Assembly (NCBI RefSeq): GCF_004345325.1
Contig: NZ_SLVJ01000003.1
Location: 186,001 to 250,000 of the forward strand
Reading direction: 5' to 3'
DNA: 64,000 nucleotides
Source of the DNA: Acinetobacter calcoaceticus
GTDB lineage: Bacteria > Pseudomonadota > Gammaproteobacteria > Pseudomonadales > Moraxellaceae
Position 1 is the first letter of the stretch. Each line of letters starts with the position of its first letter. Shown piece by piece: positions 10,064 to 19,585 of this stretch. The notes under the pieces are model-generated. The model had not been told where the DNA came from, ran no database searches, and was given only the letters and a program-made list of their open reading frames with translations. The position numbers and the translations under genes were made by a program.

Positions 10064-10071
10064 ACTTACCT

Positions 10072-11043
10072 CTATAGATGATGATCATACCAATGTGCAG
10101 CACACTGATCAGGAGTGCGGTATTGTAAATAAATTTTCAGTATTTTGGCATAAAGATCGGCATGACCGAGGCTGTCTGTGACAAAAATCTCGGCATGCAG
10201 TGCCCATTGACTGACTGCATAGCGTTGATCGAGTGAGCCTAAAGCGACTTGGCTGGTTAAAATACTGATGCAGCCTTGTTCTCTGAGGCCACGTAATGCC
10301 GCTAAGATCCGTGGATTGACTGCGATATTGCCTGTGCCATAGCCTTGTAATATCAAAAACTGCGGTGCATGTGGGATCAGTTGTTCGAGGTTTGTCGCAA
10401 GCTGGTCTTTGGAGATCGGTTGCATCATCCAATTGACGATATTCAGTGATTGAGCCGCTTGAATATGCTGGGGTTCGACTTCAAAGGCTGCAATCGGTTT
10501 GGCAGGGTCGGCAGCATTATACAGTTGACCATGAAAGGCATCGAGTCGGGTGCTGTGCAATTTTAAGCAGCTTGCGGCATGGAAGATCTGCTGGTGAAAG
10601 GCCAGATACACGCCTGCATTAACACGTTGTACCTGTTCTAGTGCCAAATGTAAGTTGTCCAGCGCATCACTTTGGGCACGTAACTCAAGACCATCGACAG
10701 TGAGCAGCGGGAATTGGCTCCCTGTCAAAATCACACGACAACTGTGTTGTAAAAATCGAGCCAGTGTAGCAGCAGCATAGCTGAGGGTGTCAGTACCATG
10801 AATTACCACAAAATGTTGATATTCAGGCTCTAAACTTTGAATCTGCTGAACCAAACTGAGCCAGTCTTCTGCACTACACGCACTACTGTCTTGGATTTTG
10901 TTGGTGGCAAAGCACTGAATGGCATATTGCTCGGGCAAGTAACGTTTAAGTTGTTGTAAAAATTCAACTTCAGGCATGGGTGCTAAGGCTTCACCTACAC
11001 AACCAAAAGTTCCACCCATATAGATTAAAGCTATTTTATTCAT
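10072..11043 (-). CDS. Asparaginase family protein (type I-like)
   Basis: A cytoplasmic L-asparaginase family protein, predicted to hydrolyse asparagine to aspartate. The first catalytic Thr lies in IALIYMGGTFG and the second in VIHGTDTLSYAA; ILTGSQFPL and ILQGYGTGN also match the family. I start it at MNKIALIY (11043), where asparaginases normally begin; an upstream ATG at 11076 adds 11 residues. Neither start has a strong ribosome binding site. It is inserted between the FimV-like genes and truA with very short gaps. Substrate specificity is not proven. Confidence 0.85.
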   Translation of the reverse strand: MNKIALIYMGGTFGCVGEALAPMPEVEFLQQLKRYLPEQYAIQCFATNKIQDSSACSAEDWLSLVQQIQSLEPEYQHFVVIHGTDTLSYAAATLARFLQHSCRVILTGSQFPLLTVDGLELRAQSDALDNLHLALEQVQRVNAGVYLAFHQQIFHAASCLKLHSTRLDAFHGQLYNAADPAKPIAAFEVEPQHIQAAQSLNIVNWMMQPISKDQLATNLEQLIPHAPQFLILQGYGTGNIAVNPRILAALRGLREQGCISILTSQVALGSLDQRYAVSQWALHAEIFVTDSLGHADLYAKILKIYLQYRTPDQCAAHWYDHHL

Positions 11044-11126
11044 TACATTATCAGCTGTTGACCCATTCGAACTCATGTTAGGGGGAAATCGATTGAGATG
11101 CTATTTTTTATAACAATCTTTTAAAT

Positions 11127-12293
11127 TTAAGACTCATTTTTTAAGCGTTTCTCACCTGCTTTGAATGGATGATTCTCTGAATCAAGATCCATTGCCAATG
11201 GGGAGTCTAGACCAAGACCAAGACCAAGACCAAGATCAAGACCAAGATCAGGATCAAGTTCAAAAACAGCAGCCAAGCTTGAATGGGGGGCAGGGATAAG
11301 CGCTAAAGTATTTTCGGACACTTGCCATGTATTGAGGTCTTGCTCAGACAATTCAAAGTCTAAGGTCATATCCGGTTTCCACGGCGTTAAAGGCGTGGAT
11401 GTCATCTGTTGATCTGGTTGAGATTGAGGTTGGGGTTCTGATTGTGTCGTGGTGCATTGCTCAAGGTGAGGCCCACCCTGTAACTGTGGATTGGAATATT
11501 CAATCATTGCCAGATCAAGGGCGAGGGGGTGTGCTTGATCTAGCTTGTATTGCAGAGCGTGGTTTTGGTGGGATGGGACTGGCAGCACATCAGCAGATCC
11601 TAAATCAACGTGAAGTAGGTTGTTTTGATCAGAATGGTTTTGAGTCGCATCGTTTTTAGTCGCATCATTTTGAGCTAAGTCATTCTGAGCTAAGTTATTT
11701 TGAGCTGAGTCATTCTGAGCAAAGTCAGGGGAGATGATCGATTGCTCCACGGAGGTAGGTGATGCGGTTTGACTCAGCACTTTAGAGCTTGCATAGACGC
11801 TGGCAAGAGAGATCGGCGTTGCCATCATATTGCTGAGCATCGAGCTGTTTAGCGGGTCTTGGTCTGTGCATCGTGAGTTTAAATCTTGACGTTGTACATC
11901 GGCAGCATTGACTCTGTGCTGTACCTCTGTCAGCAACTCAGGTGCATTAAGCGTATTGATGTATTTCATCAGTTGTTGAATCGCGAGTTGATCCTGTGCA
12001 GAAATATGCAACTCCAGCAGGTCGAGATAGAGGCTGTATTGCGTGGGATTGTGTTTGAGCAACAGATTGAGTTTTGCTTCTGCGATAACACGATTTTGCG
12101 CTGTGAGGGTGACTGCAAATAGTGGCTTGTGCTGCTGCAATAGCGCTACAGTCGTCGTGGGATCGATTTGAGTAATACGTCGTGGGGTTGATTTTCTCAG
12201 ATAAGACCGACGTGCGAGGAAGAGTAACAGTAGTGCTAAAGTTGTGCTCCAGACTATGCTCAAAATCATGCTCAAGCTCATGTTCCAAATCAT
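11127..12293 (-). CDS. FimV-like membrane/cytoplasmic half
   Basis: A 388-residue protein with one N-terminal membrane segment (about residues 5-27), a basic stop-transfer stretch (RRSYLRKSTPRR), a helical TPR-like region (about 45-135), then a long low-complexity Asn/Gln/Asp/Leu-rich tail. It follows a gene for the FimV periplasmic N-domain and lies between asd and truA, where fimV sits in Pseudomonas. I therefore read it as the membrane and cytoplasmic half of a split FimV. It has its own AAAGGAG ribosome binding site, and the intervening bases contain stops in all frames. A standard C-terminal FimV TPR domain is not obvious. Confidence 0.55.
   Translation of the reverse strand: MIWNMSLSMILSIVWSTTLALLLLFLARRSYLRKSTPRRITQIDPTTTVALLQQHKPLFAVTLTAQNRVIAEAKLNLLLKHNPTQYSLYLDLLELHISAQDQLAIQQLMKYINTLNAPELLTEVQHRVNAADVQRQDLNSRCTDQDPLNSSMLSNMMATPISLASVYASSKVLSQTASPTSVEQSIISPDFAQNDSAQNNLAQNDLAQNDATKNDATQNHSDQNNLLHVDLGSADVLPVPSHQNHALQYKLDQAHPLALDLAMIEYSNPQLQGGPHLEQCTTTQSEPQPQSQPDQQMTSTPLTPWKPDMTLDFELSEQDLNTWQVSENTLALIPAPHSSLAAVFELDPDLGLDLGLGLGLGLDSPLAMDLDSENHPFKAGEKRLKNES
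11210..11265. repeat. GACCAA-type hexamer tandem repeat
   Basis: Imperfect copies of a six-base GACCAA/GATCAA unit encode alternating Leu-Gly/Leu-Asp dipeptides in the FimV-like cytoplasmic half. Changes in copy number would keep the frame. Confidence 0.8.
11623..11727. repeat. 15-base tandem repeat, about seven units
   Basis: Units of the type TTTTGAGCTAAGTCA repeat in register and encode AQND-like pentapeptides in the tail of the FimV-like protein. The unit length is a multiple of three, so slippage would keep the frame. Confidence 0.8.
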
Positions 12294-12427
12294 GCCATGC
12301 TCCTTTGGCGAGTGTCATCCCTGAGTGGGTGTTAACGCAGATTGTTCTGCGTACACTGTAATTTGTTGGTGTTGGGTTGGTTGCTGTTGGGTGTATTGGT
12401 TAGTTAGTTGCTGTTGGTTTTATTGTT

Positions 12428-13282
12428 TTAGCGGTGTTGTGTTTCTGCTCGGTTTCGATCTGATTTACGATCTACTTGAGCCTGCATCTGCGGGGCTTGT
12501 CGTGTCGTTTTTATCATTGCAGTCATTGTCGTATTCACAGTTGCAGGCATGGTTGTATTCACCGTTGTTGTCATGGTCTTATTCATAGATGTAGCCTTTG
12601 TCTTATTCATTGTTGTTTGTCGTGTTGCTGGGTGCAATGTGCTTTGCTTTAGGGGATTACTCGGTTGCAACAGCAAAGCGTGAAAAGTATGACTGGGCTT
12701 TATCGCTAATGGGCTGAAGGCTTGTGGCGTGAAATATTGAGCTTCTAGTTGGCGTATTTGATTGTCCTCTACCGAATATTGAGCCGTACTGAGTGCAATC
12801 TCTTGCTCAGAGTGAATCACTTGTGGCATCAAGGCCTGTTCTCGTGGGCGTTCAAGATTGGGCGCTGTTTGTGCGTCTGAGTTGCGCTGTGTTGAGTATG
12901 CAAGCTTGCTATGCAGGTGTTGCAGATAACTGCTATTGCCTTGTTTGATTTTTAACAGCAGATTGAATTCTGGACGCTGCATCGGTAGGGTTGAGCTGAT
13001 CAAAATCACGCCTTGGCGACCATTTCCCTCTTTAATCACATTAAATTTAAGGTGTTCATAGGTCTGATAGGGAAGTGACAGTCGATCCAAATCGCTTAGA
13101 TCTGCTAGGCTAATTTCTAGGTTTTGATCAGGCTGAGCGTGGCTAAACTTAAGTTCTGCGTAAAGTTCTTCACCGACTGTGGAACGGACGTGTAGTGGTT
13201 CAAATGCAATGGCCATGCTGTTTGTCACGGCCAAAATACTACAAGCAAAAAGCGTCCATTTAATCGCGTTATATATTGTCAT
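12428..13282 (-). CDS. FimV-like periplasmic N-terminal domain protein
   Basis: A 284-residue protein with a signal peptide (to about residue 25, ending SMAIA) and then the FimV N-terminal signature: FEPLHVRSTVGEELYAEL, followed by a beta-rich region of about 100 residues ending in LLLKIKQGN. FimV/HubP proteins organise cell poles, type IV pili and secretion in related bacteria. This copy ends in a Thr/Met/Asn repeat (about 225-265) without LysM, membrane segment or TPR domain; the next gene seems to carry the membrane part. It may be a stable split or a decayed fimV. Confidence 0.65.
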   Translation of the reverse strand: MTIYNAIKWTLFACSILAVTNSMAIAFEPLHVRSTVGEELYAELKFSHAQPDQNLEISLADLSDLDRLSLPYQTYEHLKFNVIKEGNGRQGVILISSTLPMQRPEFNLLLKIKQGNSSYLQHLHSKLAYSTQRNSDAQTAPNLERPREQALMPQVIHSEQEIALSTAQYSVEDNQIRQLEAQYFTPQAFSPLAIKPSHTFHALLLQPSNPLKQSTLHPATRQTTMNKTKATSMNKTMTTTVNTTMPATVNTTMTAMIKTTRQAPQMQAQVDRKSDRNRAETQHR

Positions 13283-13362
13283 TATGGGCAGATAAAAACC
13301 AAGCTTGCGAAAGTATACCGCAGCAGAACGCTGATCCTATGCGGTTTTTAACGCTTCCAGAA

Positions 13363-13392
13363 TAAAACAAGCCGATCAAATTTGATCGGCTT
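13363..13392 (-). terminator. Terminator after asd
   Basis: A perfect 24-base palindrome (AAGCCGATCAAA and its complement) is followed on the minus strand by GTTTTATT. It lies about 80 bases past the asd stop codon. Confidence 0.7.
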
Positions 13393-13471
13393 GGCGGTTT
13401 TAATCTTGTTTACAGTAAGGATCACTTTCTGCTGTCAGTCGCTGTTGCGACTGAACTGCAAACGAGGTGAA

Positions 13472-14590
13472 TTAACCTTGTTTATGTTCAATCAAAATAC
13501 GCAACATACGGCGTAAAGGTTCAGCAGCACCCCAGAGCAATTGGTCACCTACAGTGAATGCACCCAGGAACTCTTTGCCCATGTTCATCTTACGCAAACG
13601 ACCGACTGGCACAGACAAAGTCCCTGTAACTGCAACAGGGGTAAGATCTGTCATCGATGCTTGGCGGTTGTTGGGTACCACTTTCGCCCAAGGATTTGAC
13701 TGGCGAATCATGTCTTCAATCTCATCCAATGGCACATCTTTTTTCAATTTGATGGTCAAGGCTTGAGAGTGACAACGCATTGCGCCAATACGGACACAGT
13801 GGCCATCGATCGGAACGATTTGCGCATTGCCCAAGATCTTGTTGGTTTCAACTTGACCTTTCCACTCTTCTTTAGATTGACCGCTTTCGAGTTGTTTATC
13901 GATATACGGAATCAACGAGCCAGCTAAAGGCACACCAAACTGAGAAGACGGGAATTCTTCGCCACGTTGTAGCTCAGCAATACGACGATCAATATCTAAA
14001 ATTGCAGAATGCGGATCATCAAGTAGGTTTTTGCTATTGTTGTACAAATACCCCATACCTGTGATCAGCTCACGCATATTTTGCGCACCGGCACCAGACG
14101 CTGCTTGGTAAGTCATCGCTGACATCCACTCAACCAAGTTATGTTGGAACAAGCCACCTAGACCCATTAACATCAATGAAACAGTACAGTTTCCGCCAAC
14201 AAAGGTTTTGGTACCTTTGACCAAGCTGTCTTTGATGATGTCCATGTTGACTGGGTCAAGTACGATAATGGCTTCATCTTCCATACGTAAAGTTGACGCA
14301 GCATCGATCCAATACCCTTTCCAAGCCGCATCTTTGAGTTGCGGATAGACCAGCGCAGTGTAATCACCGCCCTGGCAGGTAATAATGACATCCATTTGCT
14401 TCAGACTATTAATGTCTGTCGCATCCATAAGTGCTGGGGCAGTCTTACCACCAAACGCAGGGGCATCACCACCTGCATTACTGGTAGAAAAATAGAATGG
14501 CTCAATATGAGCAAAATCATTCTCTTCAACCATACGTTGCATAAGGACGGAACCAACCATCCCGCGCCAACCGACCAGACCTACTTTCAT
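13472..14590 (-). CDS. asd: Aspartate-semialdehyde dehydrogenase
   Basis: A 372-residue NADPH-dependent enzyme making aspartate semialdehyde, the branch point for lysine, diaminopimelate, methionine and threonine. [18 protein letters not shown] is the nucleotide-binding start; [13 protein letters not shown] carries the catalytic Cys; [14 protein letters not shown] and the later [16 protein letters not shown] are also family motifs. The long gammaproteobacterial length is normal. An unlinked terminator follows, so the FimV-like genes are probably transcribed separately. Confidence 0.97.
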   Translation of the reverse strand: MKVGLVGWRGMVGSVLMQRMVEENDFAHIEPFYFSTSNAGGDAPAFGGKTAPALMDATDINSLKQMDVIITCQGGDYTALVYPQLKDAAWKGYWIDAASTLRMEDEAIIVLDPVNMDIIKDSLVKGTKTFVGGNCTVSLMLMGLGGLFQHNLVEWMSAMTYQAASGAGAQNMRELITGMGYLYNNSKNLLDDPHSAILDIDRRIAELQRGEEFPSSQFGVPLAGSLIPYIDKQLESGQSKEEWKGQVETNKILGNAQIVPIDGHCVRIGAMRCHSQALTIKLKKDVPLDEIEDMIRQSNPWAKVVPNNRQASMTDLTPVAVTGTLSVPVGRLRKMNMGKEFLGAFTVGDQLLWGAAEPLRRMLRILIEHKQG

Positions 14591-15140
14591 GTCATTGTGC
14601 CTCGGTGCGTTAAAAAAATTAAAAGGGGTTTGAGTGTACCAAAAGCACTTACAACTGCAAGCGCTACACGACTAATTGAGCAAGAATAATATAAAAAATT
14701 ATTTGTTTAGTGATGCTTTCTACAAGGAAATGTGTTGTGTTCTACACGGTGCGATTTGCCATCTATTATGTCAAGTGAGGCCTTGCGCTGTCTACGTGGC
14801 AGTGACAGGTGCTCAGCTGAAATTGCGGTTGTTCAAACCCGAGAGATTGCATGATTTTTCAGCAAATTGAGCTGACCCAAGCGTCTAATAAGTTGTTGTT
14901 AAAAGTGTAGTGTATTACAAGATTTGTCGATAAAATTATCGGAATGCAGCATACTTAAATGCTCACTTAACATGAATATATGCATTACAAGACCAAATAA
15001 CAGCTCAACAATGCTCGAATAAACCCTTCCAAGTTCAACCGAAGTTACGTTTTCTAACAGAGCCATAGCATCGTGATTCATGTACAACCGTACACGAAAT
15101 GCATACTTGATACTTAAGTTACTAAAAAGAGTAGCACTCT
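14591..15140. other. Intergenic stretch, no supported gene
   Basis: About 550 bases between the divergent asd gene and the phosphatase-family gene. Short reading frames exist on both strands, but none has a good ribosome binding site or recognisable protein. It presumably holds promoters for both flanking genes. Confidence 0.55.
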
Positions 15141-16253
15141 ATGATTTGGATAATTTCATTTGCTTTGATCATCATTTTAGCAAGCTTCTGGTCGTTGATT
15201 CCTCGGAATGAATGGTGGTTTAGAGGCGCTGATTTCCCAAGACTACAAATATTGGCCCTAGGGCTGGTGGTGTTATTTTTATTGCTGTTTTGGCCGACGA
15301 TCTGGGATGGTTGGCGTTGGGGGAGTTTGATTTTATTGATCGCTGCACTGGCATATCAATTGAAAATGGTATTGCCCTATACCTTTTTGTGGCCTAAACA
15401 GGTTCAGCAGGTTCGCTCGGATCAACTTAATCCTGAACAACAAATCTCGATATTGGTCTCTAATGTATTGACCCCAAATACCCAATATCATTTATTGTTA
15501 GAACAGATCCAGCGCTATCAACCTGATCTGGTGCTGACCTTAGAGACCGATACGACCTGGCAGCAGCAATTGGCGGTGATTGAAAAAGATTATCCCTTTC
15601 GGGTGCCTGTACCCTTAGATAATCTCTATGGGATGCATCTCTATAGTCGTTTGCAGCTCAAAGATACTGAGGTTAAATTCATTCTGAGTGATGAGATTCC
15701 TTCGATCCATAGCACGGTGATATTACGTTCAGGACAACCGGTTAAGCTCTATGGCTTGCACCCCAAACCGCCAAGTCCAACCGAGGCCAAAGATTCGACG
15801 TTAAGAGATGCCGAGTTATTGATCGTTGGGGATCAAATCAAAGATGCTGCAGACAGTTGTATCGTGATGGGGGATCTTAATGATGTGGCTTGGTCACGAA
15901 CCACACGGCTGTTTCAACGGGTCAGTGGGCTATTAGATCCGCGGGTCGGACGTAAATTTGTCAATACTTTTCATGCCGATTATCGACTGCTACGTTGGTC
16001 ACTGGATCATATCTTTCACAGTACCGATTTTGCATTGGTCGATATGCAGCGGCTACCCCATATCGGTTCAGACCATTTTCCAGTCTATGTGGTATTGCAA
16101 ACGGGGAAAGTTTTTGAACAGCAGCAACAAGAACTAGAAGAAACGGCTGATGACCAGCAACAGGCGGCAGAGGCGATTAGTGAGGGCATCAAAAAAGCAG
16201 AGCAGGAAGAAAAACCAGTGACGGATGAGATTGCTCAACCACATCGCAGTTGA
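15141..16253 (+). CDS. Membrane endonuclease/exonuclease/phosphatase family protein
   Basis: A 370-residue protein with three hydrophobic segments (about 1-18, 36-53 and 57-75) and then an EEP catalytic domain (about 100-320). The signature motifs are MGDLNDVAWS, LDHIF and GSDHFPVYV, giving the Asp/Asn/His metal and catalytic residues of the family. The C-terminal 45 residues are Gln/Glu-rich and probably coiled. The substrate (nucleic acid, phospholipid or other phosphodiester) cannot be told from sequence. Confidence 0.8.
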   Translation: MIWIISFALIIILASFWSLIPRNEWWFRGADFPRLQILALGLVVLFLLLFWPTIWDGWRWGSLILLIAALAYQLKMVLPYTFLWPKQVQQVRSDQLNPEQQISILVSNVLTPNTQYHLLLEQIQRYQPDLVLTLETDTTWQQQLAVIEKDYPFRVPVPLDNLYGMHLYSRLQLKDTEVKFILSDEIPSIHSTVILRSGQPVKLYGLHPKPPSPTEAKDSTLRDAELLIVGDQIKDAADSCIVMGDLNDVAWSRTTRLFQRVSGLLDPRVGRKFVNTFHADYRLLRWSLDHIFHSTDFALVDMQRLPHIGSDHFPVYVVLQTGKVFEQQQQELEETADDQQQAAEAISEGIKKAEQEEKPVTDEIAQPHRS

Positions 16254-16644
16254 TGATTGCAACAGTTTGATCTTGTTACGATAGATGGAGATTTAGATTT
16301 AGATTACATTTTAGCGCTGGTGTAGGTAAAAGCTTACACAGATTTAGGTAGACAGAGGCTATTCAGCGAATCGGATAACTCGTATTCTTATTTCATCGGC
16401 ACACGGAATCGGGAATGGAACTATCCCAGCTAAGGAAGACAACGCTGATGGAGCTATCATCAAGGATTTGATGAACGAAATGGATATCACATAATAAAAA
16501 ACGAGAAACACAACCTCATGAGTCCGAGTTTTGCAGGAAGCAGAACTCGGATTGTACTTTTCTGGGGGAGTCAGATTCTAAACAATAGATCACACACGCC
16601 GCATCACAGTACGCTAAACATTGCCCACTAAATCATCGCCCGAC
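16254..16644. other. Gap with a possible gene remnant and hairpin
   Basis: About 390 bases between converging genes. An open stretch at 16348-16494 lacks a start codon but reads like a protein C-terminus (RILISSAHGIGNG, then AIIKDLMNEM). It is followed by an imperfect hairpin: TCCGAGTTTTGC, 16523-16534, paired with 16540-16551. Confidence 0.35.
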
Positions 16645-17745
16645 TTATTTTAAAATATCTCCATACACCGTCAAAGTACCATCACACATGGCTTTTAAGC
16701 TAAATTTATCGACTGCTGCCACGCTTTGTGGTTGATCAATATGCTGTTTAACCGCAGCAATCAGAGCAGGATGATTGTCGACTTCAATAAGTCCTTGCGG
16801 ATACAGTTCTGACAAAATCTCTGCCACTCCACCACGCGCCCAACCGACCACGGGTGTGCCCAATGAAATCGCTTCGAGTGCTGTACGACCAAAGGTTTCA
16901 GCTTGATTGGATAAAGACAACACCACATCACTGATGGCCAACCATTCACGAATATCAGCACGATGACCGACAAAGGTGATCTGATCGCGCAGACCAGCAT
17001 CTTTAATCTTGCTTTCAAGTTCATCTAAATAGGCGATCTTTTTGCTGTCCGCACCACCCACCACTACAGCATGCAGTTGTGGATATTGATCACGCAGTTT
17101 TTGCATTAATTCGATCAGGGTTTCATGACCCTTGAGTCGGGTAATCCGACCGGGGAGGCATAATAAAAACTTGTGCTCCAGCTGTGGGAAATCCTGCAAG
17201 GTCTGCTGATACCACTGTGCACTGGGTTGGTAGCCATGTGGGAATGCGTGTGGATCGATACCACGATAAATGCGGATGATGTCTTGAGTTCGACAGTTTT
17301 TATAATGGCTCGTGATGTAATCAACCACACTGTTGGAGACCGCAATGACTTTTTCTGCTTGGGTCATGATGGCGCTATAACGATTGATGGAATAGAAGCC
17401 ATGTACGGTACTGATCAGATGCGGGCGTTGATTTGCAGGAATGCCTTTCAAGGCAAAATGGGTTAACCAAGCCGGTACACGTGAACGTACATGCACAATG
17501 TCAGGACGATGTTGCAGGATTAATTGACGTAGAGGACGTATTTTCCACAAACTCGCCAGCGATTTCTTGTGTATGGCTAAGCTTAAATGCTGCGAGCCTT
17601 CAGCCTCTAACTGTGAGACCAGGCGACCACCATTGGACACCACTAAAGATTCATGACCTGCATTGACCAAGGCCTTGGCGATTTCAAGCGTACCGCGCTC
17701 CACACCACCACTATTAAGCTCAGGGAGTAACTGCATAACTTTCAT
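16645..17745 (-). CDS. lpsB: LPS core glycosyltransferase, GT4 type
   Basis: A 366-residue GT-B fold glycosyltransferase. LPELNSGGVERGTLEIAKAL is the glycine-rich acceptor-side loop, and ETFGRTALEAISLGTPVVGW is the sugar-nucleotide-binding E-x7-E region. A. baumannii lpsB, which adds sugars to the lipid A-core, is next to an lpxL-type acyltransferase gene, as here; the symbol rests on that similarity and context. The gene upstream on the same strand is lpxL (51-base gap). Confidence 0.8.
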   Translation of the reverse strand: MKVMQLLPELNSGGVERGTLEIAKALVNAGHESLVVSNGGRLVSQLEAEGSQHLSLAIHKKSLASLWKIRPLRQLILQHRPDIVHVRSRVPAWLTHFALKGIPANQRPHLISTVHGFYSINRYSAIMTQAEKVIAVSNSVVDYITSHYKNCRTQDIIRIYRGIDPHAFPHGYQPSAQWYQQTLQDFPQLEHKFLLCLPGRITRLKGHETLIELMQKLRDQYPQLHAVVVGGADSKKIAYLDELESKIKDAGLRDQITFVGHRADIREWLAISDVVLSLSNQAETFGRTALEAISLGTPVVGWARGGVAEILSELYPQGLIEVDNHPALIAAVKQHIDQPQSVAAVDKFSLKAMCDGTLTVYGDILK

Positions 17746-17796
17746 GAATATGGACCTTATTATTTTGTGTAATGTGTGAGGTGTGATGATCTTGGA

Positions 17797-18732
17797 TCAA
17801 TACAGCGATTCATAGCCTTCGGGGCGGGTTTTAAAACGACGATGGAACCACATATATTGTGTCGGTGCGATTCGCAACTGTTTTTCGATGATTTGGTTGA
17901 CGCGGGTCGCATCTGCCAGTTCATCTTGGCTCGGCATATTATCGAGCTGTGGCTCGATTAAAATATGATAACGCGGGTCTTTCACATCGCCGTGTCGATA
18001 GAAATATAACGGAATCGCAACGGCTTTGGAGATCTTCATCAGGCGGCGATGTGCAGTCATTGTTGCAGCGGGGACTCCAAAAAATGGCGCCATAATGCCT
18101 TGTTTTAAACCATAGTCTTGATCTGGGCTATACCAAATTGCATGGCCTTGTTGCAGATGTCGGATCAGACCACGCATATCATCATGATCGATTTGATCAC
18201 CATAAATGGTGGCGCGACAACGATGGATCAACATATCCAATAATGGGTTGTTGTTAGGGCGGTAAACCACATCCGGGTCGAAATATTGGGAACAGATATA
18301 GCCACCAGCATCCAACAAGGTGCTGTGTGTGCCGAGCAACAATATCCCTTTGCCCTCAGCTTGAGCTTGGGTGATATGTTCTAAACCTTCAATCGTAACT
18401 CGGTCTTTAAACCACTGTGGGCTATACCATGCATTGAGGGTTTCAAAGACACCGAGCATCATATCGATAAAGACTTGTCTGGCTTGGGTTTGTAGCTGTT
18501 GTTCATTCCATTCGGGGAAGCACAATTCTAAGTTGCGAATAGTGGTTTTTCTTCTTGATTTTAATGACTTGAATGCAAGGCTACCCATAATCGTCGCCAG
18601 ACGATGTTGCAAGGCCCAAGGTAAGATTGCCAACAGCATTAAAAACACCATTCCGATCCAAATGCCCCAATAGCGGGGAAGGAGGAATGACCATTGGAAA
18701 CTGCCGGGCTGATATGGAGATTTTTGGCTCAT
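17797..18732 (-). CDS. lpxL: Lipid A biosynthesis acyltransferase
   Basis: A 311-residue inner-membrane acyltransferase of the LpxL/LpxM (HtrB) family that adds a secondary acyl chain to lipid A. It has an N-terminal membrane segment (about 20-45) and the catalytic HX4D motif in LLLGTHSTLLDAGG (His136, Asp141). In A. baumannii the lpxL homologue is next to lpsB, which supports LpxL over LpxM, but chain specificity is not visible. It is probably cotranscribed with lpsB. Confidence 0.85.
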   Translation of the reverse strand: MSQKSPYQPGSFQWSFLLPRYWGIWIGMVFLMLLAILPWALQHRLATIMGSLAFKSLKSRRKTTIRNLELCFPEWNEQQLQTQARQVFIDMMLGVFETLNAWYSPQWFKDRVTIEGLEHITQAQAEGKGILLLGTHSTLLDAGGYICSQYFDPDVVYRPNNNPLLDMLIHRCRATIYGDQIDHDDMRGLIRHLQQGHAIWYSPDQDYGLKQGIMAPFFGVPAATMTAHRRLMKISKAVAIPLYFYRHGDVKDPRYHILIEPQLDNMPSQDELADATRVNQIIEKQLRIAPTQYMWFHRRFKTRPEGYESLY

Positions 18733-18823
18733 TTCGATTAGCGGATGTGATTCGGTAAAAGATTAAACGCAGTGTAACATGAACATTCAGATGTATTTAA
18801 AAGCAAATGCTTGGGGGAAAGCT

Positions 18824-19444
18824 GTGAAGTTGAAAATCATCATCGCCGGATTACTCTGGCTAGTGGCATGCCATGCCAGTGCGATATCTGATGCTGGATT
18901 GTATTCGCTACAGACCAAGATTGCAGAAGCAGCACTGCTGAATAATGAATTGGCGCGTTGTCCAGCGGAGATCATGCCCAAAACCGTCTTGGAGGATGAG
19001 ATAAGGGAGAGCGCTGCATGTGATCAGGGCATAGAGCAATGCTATGCCGAGTGTGCGCAAGATCAAGGCTATGCTTGTTATTACACTGCACGGGCGTTGC
19101 AGAAAAATCGCTTGTACTATGAGTCTGAGCAAATGTTCCAAAAAAGCTGCCGCTTGGGCGTTGCCTCAGGGTGTACCAATCGTGCGGCAGGCATGCTCCA
19201 TCTGCTACGCGATCGCAGCGCTGCACAGACCCAATGCATCACTGAAACCTTCAATAAAAGTTGTGCATTAAATGATCCGTGGGGTTGTAGCATGTATGCT
19301 CGACAGTTGATCGAGCAGGATGACAGTCAGGCGACACGGCAAAAGGCACTTAAAGTCTTGCAAAAGAGCTGCCTAAATGGGCAAGACGATCCCGCCTGTA
19401 TCGATGCACAGCGCACGATTGCTGAGATTAAAGCCATGCACTGA
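18824..19444 (+). CDS. Secreted cysteine-rich Sel1-like repeat protein
   Basis: About 206 residues from a GTG start at 18824, preceded by GGGGGAAA; an ATG at 18779 would add 15 residues ahead of the same signal peptide (VKLKIIIAGLLWLVACHASA). The mature protein has paired cysteines in a repeating pattern (KSCRLGVASGC, KSCALNDPWGC, KSCLNGQDDPAC). This is the disulfide-bonded Sel1-like repeat of Helicobacter cysteine-rich proteins. It is likely periplasmic; the binding partner is unknown. Confidence 0.65.
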   Translation: MKLKIIIAGLLWLVACHASAISDAGLYSLQTKIAEAALLNNELARCPAEIMPKTVLEDEIRESAACDQGIEQCYAECAQDQGYACYYTARALQKNRLYYESEQMFQKSCRLGVASGCTNRAAGMLHLLRDRSAAQTQCITETFNKSCALNDPWGCSMYARQLIEQDDSQATRQKALKVLQKSCLNGQDDPACIDAQRTIAEIKAMH

Positions 19445-19585
19445 GTCTGAGTACTTTTGAGTACTTTGCCTCATGATAGGGGAGCGGGTTTGTATCAATG
19501 TTCACATAAATGGGACTACAAATGCTTGAGTTTAGTCTGCTGCTGACTTACAACTAAAAGCATATATTACAGTTGAGTGAAACTC

